7,676 bases of DNA from DBFJGL01 sp048394785 (GTDB lineage Bacteria; Bacillota; Clostridia; Christensenellales; CAG-917), in the NCBI GenBank assembly GCA_048394785.1, contig DBFJGL010000115.1, positions 1 through 7,676 of the forward strand. The letters run 5' to 3'. Of this stretch, positions 1-5,424 are shown one piece after another; positions within the stretch are counted from its first letter, which is position 1; each line of letters starts with the position of its first letter. Under the pieces are notes generated by a model, which saw only the letters and a program-made list of their open reading frames with translations, searched no databases and had not been told where the DNA came from. The position numbers and the translations under genes were made by a program.

Positions 1-17
1 TATAAACGGAGGCTGTT

Positions 18-260
18 ATGACTATAAATACCAACCAGATACTTTCTATGACGGAGGCAAACCAAAATTTTTCTCGTGTCGCGAGAATAGTAGATACGCA
101 AGGAACTGCCGTTATATTCAAAAACAATCATCCTAAGTATATTGTTATTGATATAAACACCAATCCGTATTTTGACCTTACCGAAGACGAAAAGATAGAT
201 ATAGCGGCGCACCGTATTTTGGAGAGATATCGTCCTGCGTTTGAGGAATTGGCGAAATGA
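18..260 (+). CDS. phd: Phd/YefM-family antitoxin of a type II toxin-antitoxin module
   Basis: 80-residue protein, the usual length for this family. The N-terminal part (about residues 7-46) fits the Phd/YefM DNA-binding fold: a stretch starting SMTEANQNFSRV, then a strand pair ending in KYIVIDI. The acidic C-terminal part (about residues 52-80, with LTEDEKIDIAAHRILERY) would be the segment that folds on binding the toxin. Phd family proteins neutralise Doc directly and, together with it, repress their own promoter; that promoter would lie before base 1 and cannot be seen. The start is set by CGGAGG at 7-12, five bases before ATG. The last four bases overlap the start of the next gene (ATGA), so the two are translationally coupled. 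The module is AT-rich relative to the minus-strand genes, consistent with horizontal acquisition. Family assignment rests on the N-terminal pattern plus the Doc neighbour. Confidence 0.86.
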   Translation: MTINTNQILSMTEANQNFSRVARIVDTQGTAVIFKNNHPKYIVIDINTNPYFDLTEDEKIDIAAHRILERYRPAFEELAK

Positions 261-634
261 TAAAATTCAGTCAAGATAAAGTTTTATTACTACATCAGCT
301 GATAACCACTGAGACGGGCGGAAGTGCGGGAGTTCGTGATTTCGGATTGCTTAATTCTGCTTTGGAAAGTGCGTATGCGACTTTCGACGGTGCAGATTTA
401 TATCCGAGCAAAGAAGAAAAAGCAGCGAAAATAGGATATAGTCTTATCTCGAATCACGCTTTTGTGGACGGCAATAAGCGTATAGGTATGTATGTTATGC
501 TTACCTTTCTTGAAGTGAACGGCATAAAAGTGGCAGCAACAAACGAAGACATAATATATGTTGGAATGGCTGTTGCTTCGGGTGAAATGAAATACGACGG
601 CTTGTTAGAATGGATAAACGCTCATATTTTGTAA
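257..634 (+). CDS. doc: Doc (death-on-curing) family toxin, Fic fold
   Basis: 125 residues, almost the same length as the phage P1 Doc protein. Features seen in order: GVRDFGLLNSAL at about 25-36, DLYPSKEEKAA at about 47-57, and the Doc/Fic active-site motif HAFVDGNKR at 67-75, matching HxFx(D/N)(A/G)N(K/G)R with H67, F69, D71, N73, K74 and R75 all present, followed by the usual hydrophobic helix ending FLEVNGI. In characterised Doc proteins this motif phosphorylates elongation factor Tu and stops translation; the antitoxin encoded just upstream blocks it. No frameshift or missing key residue is visible, so the toxin looks intact. It starts inside the antitoxin gene (ATGA overlap), which helps keep antitoxin in excess. 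The fit to the Doc subgroup is better than to AMPylating Fic proteins, because the protein is short and the motif has K where typical AMPylating Fic proteins have G. The actual target here is inferred. Confidence 0.92.
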   Translation: MIKFSQDKVLLLHQLITTETGGSAGVRDFGLLNSALESAYATFDGADLYPSKEEKAAKIGYSLISNHAFVDGNKRIGMYVMLTFLEVNGIKVAATNEDIIYVGMAVASGEMKYDGLLEWINAHIL

Positions 635-771
635 TTCAACAAATTTGATACTACATTGTTTCTGGTGATTTGCAAAAGTAATCGGGCTAATATTTAAGTC
701 GGCGACCGAGCATTCGCGGCGTATAATTATAGTAAAATATAATAATTATTTAGTCTGTCGCTTACGACTTA
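635..771. other. AT-rich gap between convergent transcription units
   Basis: No gene is visible. The toxin gene ends on the left and the ABC permease gene ends on the right, so this gap should contain 3' ends of both transcripts. It has two copies of the self-complementary octamer ATAATTAT (723-730 and 742-749) flanking TAGTAAAAT, and a small inverted repeat GTCG-CTTA-CGAC (757-768). A weak bidirectional terminator is possible, but the stems are short or purely A/T and no clean GC stem with a U tract is seen. Confidence 0.4.
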
Positions 772-1725
772 TTATTTGCGGCGCGGTTTTTTGAAAGAGG
801 GCAACGTCAAATCTGGATTTTTGGATTTGACGAAAATTACGAACATATTGATAAGGAAGAACAGCACAACGGTGGAGGCAAGTATTGCCGCCATTTCGGG
901 AGCTTCCGCCCTTACTCCGAACATATCCAAACTCACCGAAAAGTTGTCGGCAACGTTTTCAACGACGCCGTCCGCAATTTGAGGCGGCAGGCTTGCGCCG
1001 AGGTTGTCAAGCACGCCGTCCATCATTATTTGTCTGAAAAGTCCCGCCGAATATGAGCCGGGGACGAACAGAGTTATTTTTTGTATTGCGTCGGGGTAAG
1101 TGGATACGGGCATATACGCGCCGATTAAAAATCCTATAACGGTGCCGATGATTACGTTTGCGCCGCTGAACGCGCCTTCCGTTTTAATGAGGTTGGTTAT
1201 CAAAATTACAACCATCGTCGACGACAAAACGGAAAGGGCGGTGACGCCTATTGCGGCAAACGCTTCCGCCGCGCTCATAAAGAACGCGTCCGTTGCGGCA
1301 AGATATATGAAGCACACGAACAGTACGATTATGCAAATGAAAAACGTAACGATTGCCGTTGATATGAAATAACTTGCGGTGGGTAGCCATTTGGGTATGG
1401 GAGCGGCGGCAATGTCGTTGGTAATGCCGCGGCGTTTATCGGTGATTATGGAGCCGCTTGCGCAAAGAGCTACGGATATGCACGCGACGGCAAGCACGCC
1501 CGTGCTCATCCAAGTGTCGGCAATCGCCTGAATTTCGGCGTCGAGCCCCGTTATCCCGAACTCAGCAAGCTCAGCGACCATCGCGTCGACCTGCAGTTTG
1601 CCTATGAAAAGAACGTACAGACCGAATACGATAAGCGGCGACAGCAGTGAGAAAAACACGCTCATTTTGTCTTTGAGATACACGCCGATATTGCGTTTGA
1701 CAAGCATAAACAGAGTATATGTCAC
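772..1725 (-). CDS. ABC-2 type transporter permease (DrrB-like)
   Basis: 317-residue integral membrane protein, the transmembrane half of an exporter with the ATPase encoded just upstream. Hydrophobic segments lie at about 22-42, 74-95, 118-142, 155-180, 188-204 and 278-299, giving the six spans typical of ABC-2 permeases. Non-membrane stretches at about 43-73 and 238-277 would be the external loops. SIITDKRRGITNDIAAAPIPKW at about 92-113 resembles the cytoplasmic coupling region of this family. The tail is short and basic. The start chosen is GTG at 1725: it overlaps the ATPase stop (GTGA, 1722-1725) and has a textbook AAAGGAGG at 1732-1739, six bases upstream. A longer reading frame to 1809 would add 28 arginine-rich residues and no ribosome binding site, so it is rejected. 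Substrate unknown; related pairs export drugs, lantibiotics or other amphiphiles. Confidence 0.9.
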   Translation of the reverse strand: MTYTLFMLVKRNIGVYLKDKMSVFFSLLSPLIVFGLYVLFIGKLQVDAMVAELAEFGITGLDAEIQAIADTWMSTGVLAVACISVALCASGSIITDKRRGITNDIAAAPIPKWLPTASYFISTAIVTFFICIIVLFVCFIYLAATDAFFMSAAEAFAAIGVTALSVLSSTMVVILITNLIKTEGAFSGANVIIGTVIGFLIGAYMPVSTYPDAIQKITLFVPGSYSAGLFRQIMMDGVLDNLGASLPPQIADGVVENVADNFSVSLDMFGVRAEAPEMAAILASTVVLFFLINMFVIFVKSKNPDLTLPSFKKPRRK

Positions 1726-2645
1726 AGCGCGCCTCCTTTGAGCGATTTGCCCGTTACGTTCAAAAACACGTCGTCCATATCGCCTTTTATCACTTCGAAA
1801 TCGGAGCAAAGGCGAGGATAGTCGGTTATAAATTTTTTCGCCGCTTCGCCGTCGGCAACTTCAATGCAGAAAGCCTCGCCCGTCAGAGTGTAGGCTATGC
1901 CGAGCCGTTCGAGTTCTTTGCTTAATTCGTCGGGAGAGTGCGAATAAAGTTTAAGATAGTTTTTGGAATAGAGATTTTTCAAATTTACGGGAGTGTCGTT
2001 TGCGGCAATTCTGCCGCCGTCTATTATGACCACTCTGTCCGAGTTGTCCGCTTCTTCCATATAATGCGTGGTGAGGAAGACGGTCATACCCTCGGTTTTG
2101 CGCAGTTTATCGATAATGCTCCACACCGTTTTTCTCGTTTGAGGGTCCAGCCCCGTGGTCGGCTCGTCGAGCATAAGCAGCTTGGGGGTGTTGATGAGCC
2201 CTCTCGCTATGTCGGCGCGGCGTTTCTGACCTCCCGACAGTTTCCCGAACGGGCGGTTGAGAATATCGTCAAGTCCGAGCAGTTCTGTGAGTTCGCCAAG
2301 GCGTTGTTTCCATCTTTCTCCTCTGATACCGTAAAAGGAAGCGCGGATTTTGAGGTTTTCTTTGACTGTCAGCAGCTCATCGAGTACGGTATTCTGAAAA
2401 ACTATGCCGATAAACGGCTTGATTTTTTCTCTGTCGTTATCGAGGTCAAGACCGTCGACGGTAATAGTTCCGCAGTCCTTTTGCAGAATGGAGCAGATTA
2501 TGTTTATCGTCGTGGATTTGCCTGCGCCGTTAACGCCCAAAAATGCAAAAAGCGAGCCTTTCTCCACGGAAAACGAGATGTCGTCCACGGCCGTTAAGTC
2601 GCCGTACGTTTTGGAAAGATGCTCGATTTTAAGTATTTCGCTCAA
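1722..2645 (-). CDS. ABC transporter ATP-binding protein (DrrA/CcmA-like)
   Basis: 307-residue ATPase that would energise the permease encoded after it. All ABC motifs are intact: Walker A GVNGAGKST at 37-45, Q-loop glutamine 84 (VFQ), signature LSGGQ at 136-140, Walker B LLMLDEP at 156-162 with catalytic E161, D-loop GLD at 165-167 and switch histidine H194 in TTHYMEEAD. Residues after about 220 form the extra C-terminal domain usual in the drug and polyketide exporter branch. The start must be the TTG at 2645: two in-frame TAA codons lie directly before it, and the conserved ILKIEHLSKTYG strand begins at residue 4, so later starts would delete conserved sequence. No Shine-Dalgarno sequence is visible before this TTG, in contrast to the permease. 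A strong inverted repeat sits nine bases upstream. The overlap with the permease implies one mRNA. Confidence 0.94.
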   Translation of the reverse strand: MSEILKIEHLSKTYGDLTAVDDISFSVEKGSLFAFLGVNGAGKSTTINIICSILQKDCGTITVDGLDLDNDREKIKPFIGIVFQNTVLDELLTVKENLKIRASFYGIRGERWKQRLGELTELLGLDDILNRPFGKLSGGQKRRADIARGLINTPKLLMLDEPTTGLDPQTRKTVWSIIDKLRKTEGMTVFLTTHYMEEADNSDRVVIIDGGRIAANDTPVNLKNLYSKNYLKLYSHSPDELSKELERLGIAYTLTGEAFCIEVADGEAAKKFITDYPRLCSDFEVIKGDMDDVFLNVTGKSLKGGAL

Positions 2646-2654
2646 TTATTATTT

Positions 2655-2679
2655 TTTGCGGTTTGCCGATTACCGCAAA
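2655..2679 (-). promoter_or_regulatory. Perfect 8-bp inverted repeat directly before the ABC operon start
   Basis: Reading the + strand, TTTGCGGT (2655-2662) pairs perfectly with ACCGCAAA (2672-2679) around a nine-base loop. In the mRNA this hairpin ends nine bases before the TTG start, exactly where a ribosome binding site should be, and the spacer AAATAATAA has no Shine-Dalgarno character. It could be a repressor operator or a translational control hairpin. It is unlikely to be a terminator because no U tract follows in the minus-strand direction. Confidence 0.5.
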
Positions 2680-2747
2680 CGAACGGTTCGCAGCAGGGGA
2701 TGCGGGGCGGACAAGACGACTAACGATTAAAGTCTGCGATATATAGC

Positions 2748-2787
2748 CGCAAACTTGTATATCGGCGCGCAAACTTGATAGTCGGGG
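2748..2787 (-). repeat. Tandem 20-base direct repeat upstream of the ABC operon
   Basis: Two adjacent units start with an identical decamer (CGCAAACTTG on the + strand, CAAGTTTGCG on the coding strand) at 2748-2757 and 2768-2777. Over the 20 bases the copies agree at 15 positions. The 20-base period puts both decamers on nearly the same face of the helix, as expected for direct-repeat activator sites. They lie about 100-140 bases before the ATPase start, with AT-rich stretches (TATATA, TTTAAT) between them and the gene but no convincing -35 box. Confidence 0.5.
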
Positions 2788-2816
2788 TGTATTCGGATTG
2801 TCCGCATATTTTGCAA

Positions 2817-2831
2817 GCCGCCCGCTGCGGC
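2817..2831 (-). terminator. Possible stem-loop after the acyl carrier protein gene
   Basis: GCCGC (2817-2821) pairs with GCGGC (2827-2831) around a five-base loop, starting seven bases past the TAA stop of the carrier protein gene. The stem is GC-rich, but what follows in the transcript (TTGCAAAATAT) is not a real U tract, so it would be a weak or factor-dependent terminator, or simply a stabilising 3' hairpin. Confidence 0.3.
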
Positions 2832-2838
2832 GATGCTA

Positions 2839-3069
2839 TTATGCGATTTTTTTGGAAATGAACTCCACAACGTCGCTAATGGTTTTCATACCCGCGACCT
2901 CGCTGTCATCGACGGTTATGTTCCACTCCGCTTCGACGTTCATAAGCATTTCGACGATGTCAAGGCTGTCTGCGCCTATGTCTTCTATGATGTCGCTGTC
3001 CAACGAAATTTCGCTTTTGTCGATGCCCATCTGTTCCGCTACCATTGCCTGCAATTTTTCGAAAATCAT
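2839..3069 (-). CDS. acpP: Acyl carrier protein
   Basis: 76 residues, the standard ACP length. The phosphopantetheine attachment motif GADSLD is at 32-37, with the modified serine at S35 and the surrounding IIEDIGADSLDIVEML helix start that is typical of fatty-acid ACPs. The protein is strongly acidic except for its last residues (ISKKIA). It carries growing acyl chains on its phosphopantetheine arm during type II fatty acid synthesis in the cytoplasm. One mild oddity is tryptophan 49 where most ACPs have phenylalanine in the EExF segment. Start: ATG at 3069 with GAGGT at 3075-3079, five bases upstream. It has its own promoter and no fab genes beside it, so it could also serve a dedicated pathway, but sequence character favours the housekeeping ACP. 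The phosphopantetheinyl transferase gene just upstream on the same strand could encode its activating enzyme. Confidence 0.93.
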   Translation of the reverse strand: MIFEKLQAMVAEQMGIDKSEISLDSDIIEDIGADSLDIVEMLMNVEAEWNITVDDSEVAGMKTISDVVEFISKKIA

Positions 3070-3092
3070 AATTTACCTCGTTTATTTATTTC

Positions 3093-3106
3093 GGCGCATA
3101 CGCGCC
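3093..3106 (-). other. Small hairpin in the acpP leader
   Basis: GGCGC (3093-3097) and GCGCC (3102-3106) form a perfect five-base-pair stem with a four-base loop about 14 bases before the acpP ribosome binding site. If transcription starts near 3171 this hairpin is in the 5' untranslated region. It may affect mRNA stability; no known riboswitch pattern is recognised. Confidence 0.35.
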
Positions 3107-3178
3107 TGTGCCTGCCCGTCGTTTATACGGACAGATATTGCGCACGGCATCGCATTTTGCAATACGAAGCGCACGATT

Positions 3179-3208
3179 ATTATAAGCCGCACATCGCCTT
3201 ATTGTAAA
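3179..3208 (-). promoter_or_regulatory. Sigma-A-type promoter of acpP
   Basis: On the minus strand a -35 box TTTACA (3203-3208, five of six to TTGACA) and a perfect -10 box TATAAT (3179-3184) are separated by 18 bases. Transcription would begin near 3171, giving a leader of about 100 bases before the acpP ATG. It is the best promoter in the window and fits a highly expressed housekeeping gene. Confidence 0.68.
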
Positions 3209-3238
3209 GAACTATATTAGAAAGAGTTATGTTACAAT
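3201..3238. promoter_or_regulatory. Inverted repeat overlapping the acpP -35 box
   Basis: ATTGTAA (3201-3207) and TTACAAT (3232-3238) are exact inverted copies, centred 31 bases (about three helical turns) apart. The first arm covers most of the -35 box of the acpP promoter, so a protein bound here could control the gene. It does not resemble the FapR or FabT operators as I know them. A chance AT-rich pairing is possible. Confidence 0.3.
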
Positions 3239-3401
3239 ACGACCTGTACGGGATACGTTATTGTCTGTCGGATACGCGCAAGTTAATATGCCGTCACATA
3301 GTTTTATACGCCGTATGCGAGCGAAGGTGCCGTTAACATAGGAGAGCCGTTGTCAATTTATACTTCAATCTTATGCAAACGAAACAGGCGGCGTTTATTC
3401 G

Positions 3402-3890
3402 TCAGTCGATAGAGTTTATATCGAGCTCATAACCTATCAGCGGCTGTTTTTCGGCGCATACGCACAGATGATAGTCCTCAAAGACGTCAAAGTGCTCGAA
3501 GTGCGCGTCGTCGGGTATGTTTTTTTTGAGTCCGCCAAGTCCTTCGCCCGTATATTTGAGATAAGCTTCTTTCTCTGTCCATCGCTCAAAAAACTCATAT
3601 GAATTATCCGCTTTAACGAACGAGAACTTGGTATAGTCAATGTCGCGTATCTTTTCTATATCCGCTCCTATTTCGCTTTCCGCCATTGCCACAACGCATA
3701 CTCCGTGACTGTGCGATAACGAGAAACGGACTTTATCTGTACTTAATATGGGTTTAACGCCTTTGTTTCGTATGATTTCGACGTCTTTCGGCAAATCCTC
3801 GGAGGATAGCGCGCTGTTGCGATAATGCGAGTAGCAGTGCTTTATAAATCTGTCGCTGTCAACTTCGCCGCGCACAAGGAATATGACCAT
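3402..3890 (-). CDS. Short 4'-phosphopantetheinyl transferase, Sfp type
   Basis: 162 residues. It would transfer the 4'-phosphopantetheine arm of coenzyme A onto a serine of a carrier protein. Motifs in order: NKGVKPIL at 42-49 (the GKP motif), FSLSHSHG at 56-63 with H60, GADIEKIR at 75-82 with Mg-binding D77 and E79, and FERWTEKEAYLKYTGEGL at 101-118 with K107 and E108 matching the catalytic KE pair of Sfp. The first half, ahead of SHS, is about 30 residues shorter than in Sfp (usually about 220 residues in all), yet it is longer than AcpS proteins and has the two-half Sfp layout. No longer start is possible because the malQ stop is one base upstream. AAAGGA at 3901-3906 serves as a ribosome binding site, ten bases from ATG, so translation is probably coupled to malQ. 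The acyl carrier protein gene downstream is a likely partner. Confidence 0.87.
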   Translation of the reverse strand: MVIFLVRGEVDSDRFIKHCYSHYRNSALSSEDLPKDVEIIRNKGVKPILSTDKVRFSLSHSHGVCVVAMAESEIGADIEKIRDIDYTKFSFVKADNSYEFFERWTEKEAYLKYTGEGLGGLKKNIPDDAHFEHFDVFEDYHLCVCAEKQPLIGYELDINSID

Positions 3891-3891
3891 A

Positions 3892-5424
3892 TCATTCTAT
3901 TCCTTTGCCCGTTCTGCCGTATGTATTGTTGACGTCGCGGTAGAAATTTCTGTCTGCGGTGGACAGCAATTCGTTTGTGACGCGGTATGTCCAATTACCG
4001 TCCGCTATACCGGGGATATTCATTCTCGTATCCGCTCCGTAGCACAAAATATCCTGTACGGGGAAGACGCTCAGACACGCCGCCGACGCGGCGACGGTTT
4101 TGATAACGGCTTTCACCGACGTGCAGTTTGTGCCGCCCGTATCCCAGCCGCGACCGTCGTGATTGCAGTATTTGAGCGCAAACGCGCGCGCGTCGGGGTG
4201 TATTTCGTACAGCCACCCGAGCGTTGTGTTGTTGTCGTGCGTGCCCGTGTATGCAACGTCGTTTTTTTGATAACGGTAGGGCATATGTACGCTCGGCGTG
4301 CCGTCGAACCCGAATTGAAAAACGCGCATCGTGGGGAAGCCCGAGTTGTCGATAAACTCGCGGCATTCGTCGTCGATGTCGCCCAAGTCTTCGGCTATGA
4401 AAACCGTTTCGGGGTTATCCGATTTGATTAAATCGAGCAAGTCCATACCCGCGCCTTTTATCCACTTTCCGTTTACGGCGGTGTGGCGGTCGCAGGAGGG
4501 TATCGCGAAATAGTCGTAAAAAGCGCGGAAATGGTCGAGGCGCAGGGCGTCGTACATTTTTGCGCAATGTTTTATGCGACTGCGCCACCAGGAGTAGCCG
4601 TCCGCTTTCATTTTATCGAAGTCGTAAAGGCAGTTTCCCCATACTTGTCCGTCGGGAGCGAACGCGTCCGGAGGAACGCCCGCAATCGCCGTGGGGTTGA
4701 GCTCGTTATCGAGCTGGAAAAGGTCTGTATGCGCCCATACGTCGACGGAGTCGTCGGATACGTAAAAGGGCAGGTCGCCGATGATGCCTATGCCTTTATC
4801 GTTGATTTTTTTCTTTAACGCCGCCCATTGACGGTAGAACTCGTACTGTTCGAAAACGTAAAAATCGACGTCGTCTTTCAATTCGCGGCGCGCGGTCGCA
4901 AGCGCGCTTTTTTCGCGGAATTTATAGCCGTGCTCCCATTTGCGCCACTCGACGCCCCTATCTTTTGCAAGAGCCATAAACAGGGCGTAGTCGCTCACCC
5001 AATCGCGGTTTTCCTTTTCGAAAGCGGCTATTTCGGCACGGGTTTTATCGTCGATTTTAGAAAACGCGAGCCGCAAAAACGCTTCTGAATTGCGCTTGGC
5101 AAAAGCGTAATCGGCGGTATAAGGCGAACCGTGATAAACAAAAGTTCTCGCTTCGTCTTCTGTCAGCAAGCCGTCTTCTTTCAGTCCGTCGGGACTGATA
5201 TACAGTCTGTTGCCCGCATAAGTGGAAATGCCCGAATAAGGAGAGTTTCCCCACCCGACGGTAGTAAGCGGCAAAATCTGCCACCAGCCGAACCGCATAT
5301 CGGCGAGCATATCCGCAAAGTCTTCCGCTTCACGCGAAAAACAGCCTATGCCGAATGCTCCCGGCAGTGAGGATATGTTTAGCAGTACGCCCGAAGAACG
5401 ACGAAAAACGGGGAGTTTTTTCAT
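3892..5424 (-). CDS. malQ: 4-alpha-glucanotransferase (amylomaltase, GH77)
   Basis: 510 residues, normal for a bacterial GH77 enzyme of the short type without the extra N-terminal domains of E. coli MalQ. It transfers 1,4-alpha-glucan segments between maltodextrins in the cytoplasm, feeding glycogen or maltose breakdown. Conserved blocks: LPLTTVGWGNSPYSG at 51-65, GDLPFYVSDDSVDVWA at 216-231, GVPPDAFAPDGQVWGNCLYD at 249-268, LRLDHFRAF at 294-302 with the nucleophile D297, FIAEDLG at 342-348 with acid/base E345, and TGTHDNNTTLGW at 393-404 with D397. All three catalytic carboxylates are present. ATG at 5424 overlaps the TGA of hom by one base (TGATG), with GGAGGA at 5428-5433 inside the hom end. 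The gene after it starts one base past its stop. It is unusual to find malQ between an amino-acid gene and a phosphopantetheinyl transferase. Confidence 0.95.
   Translation of the reverse strand: MKKLPVFRRSSGVLLNISSLPGAFGIGCFSREAEDFADMLADMRFGWWQILPLTTVGWGNSPYSGISTYAGNRLYISPDGLKEDGLLTEDEARTFVYHGSPYTADYAFAKRNSEAFLRLAFSKIDDKTRAEIAAFEKENRDWVSDYALFMALAKDRGVEWRKWEHGYKFREKSALATARRELKDDVDFYVFEQYEFYRQWAALKKKINDKGIGIIGDLPFYVSDDSVDVWAHTDLFQLDNELNPTAIAGVPPDAFAPDGQVWGNCLYDFDKMKADGYSWWRSRIKHCAKMYDALRLDHFRAFYDYFAIPSCDRHTAVNGKWIKGAGMDLLDLIKSDNPETVFIAEDLGDIDDECREFIDNSGFPTMRVFQFGFDGTPSVHMPYRYQKNDVAYTGTHDNNTTLGWLYEIHPDARAFALKYCNHDGRGWDTGGTNCTSVKAVIKTVAASAACLSVFPVQDILCYGADTRMNIPGIADGNWTYRVTNELLSTADRNFYRDVNNTYGRTGKGIE

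Larger units (their letters stand above)
3070..3401. other. 332-base intergenic region before acpP
   Basis: No gene is supported here. On the minus strand it holds, from left to right in window coordinates, the acpP ribosome binding site, a leader hairpin (3093-3106), the acpP promoter (3179-3208), an inverted repeat that overlaps the -35 box, and roughly 160 bases upstream with the near-palindrome ATACG-C-CGTAT and an isolated TTGACA-like box (3351-3356, minus strand) that has no partner -10. No clear terminator for the phosphopantetheinyl transferase gene, which ends at 3402, could be found, so some readthrough into acpP is possible. Confidence 0.6.

Noticed and set aside
132..147. EASCVGGVP in homoserine dehydrogenase (protein residues 132-140, not bases) instead of the common EASVxGGIP
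   Set aside because: Same length and conservative substitutions; I take it as normal family variation rather than loss of function. The coordinates given here are protein positions within the hom gene at 5424-6707.
1726..1809. 28-residue N-terminal extension of the ABC permease
   Set aside because: It would overlap the end of the ATPase, is arginine-rich in a way typical of a wrong frame, and the GTG at 1725 has an ideal ribosome binding site and a 4-base overlap.
1938..2597. 219-codon open frame on the + strand opposite the ABC ATPase gene
   Set aside because: It lies wholly antisense to a gene with every ABC motif, its translation is of odd composition with no recognisable family, and it has no supporting ribosome binding site that I can see.
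2798..3220. Two overlapping + strand frames across acpP and its promoter
   Set aside because: They run through the acyl carrier protein gene and its promoter in antisense and give serine/methionine- or phenylalanine-rich translations typical of shadows.
3341..3413. Possible 20-codon + strand peptide starting TTG after AGGAGAG
   Set aside because: Very short, uses a rare start, overlaps the end of the phosphopantetheinyl transferase gene in antisense and has no recognisable pattern.
3089..3463. 15-base exact repeat (TTTCGGCGCATACGC) in the acpP leader and in the phosphopantetheinyl transferase gene
   Set aside because: One copy is ordinary coding sequence and only two copies exist; one chance match of this length is not surprising in a window of this size.
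3883..4431. 182-codon open frame on the + strand opposite malQ
   Set aside because: Antisense shadow of conserved GH77 blocks, with no start context.
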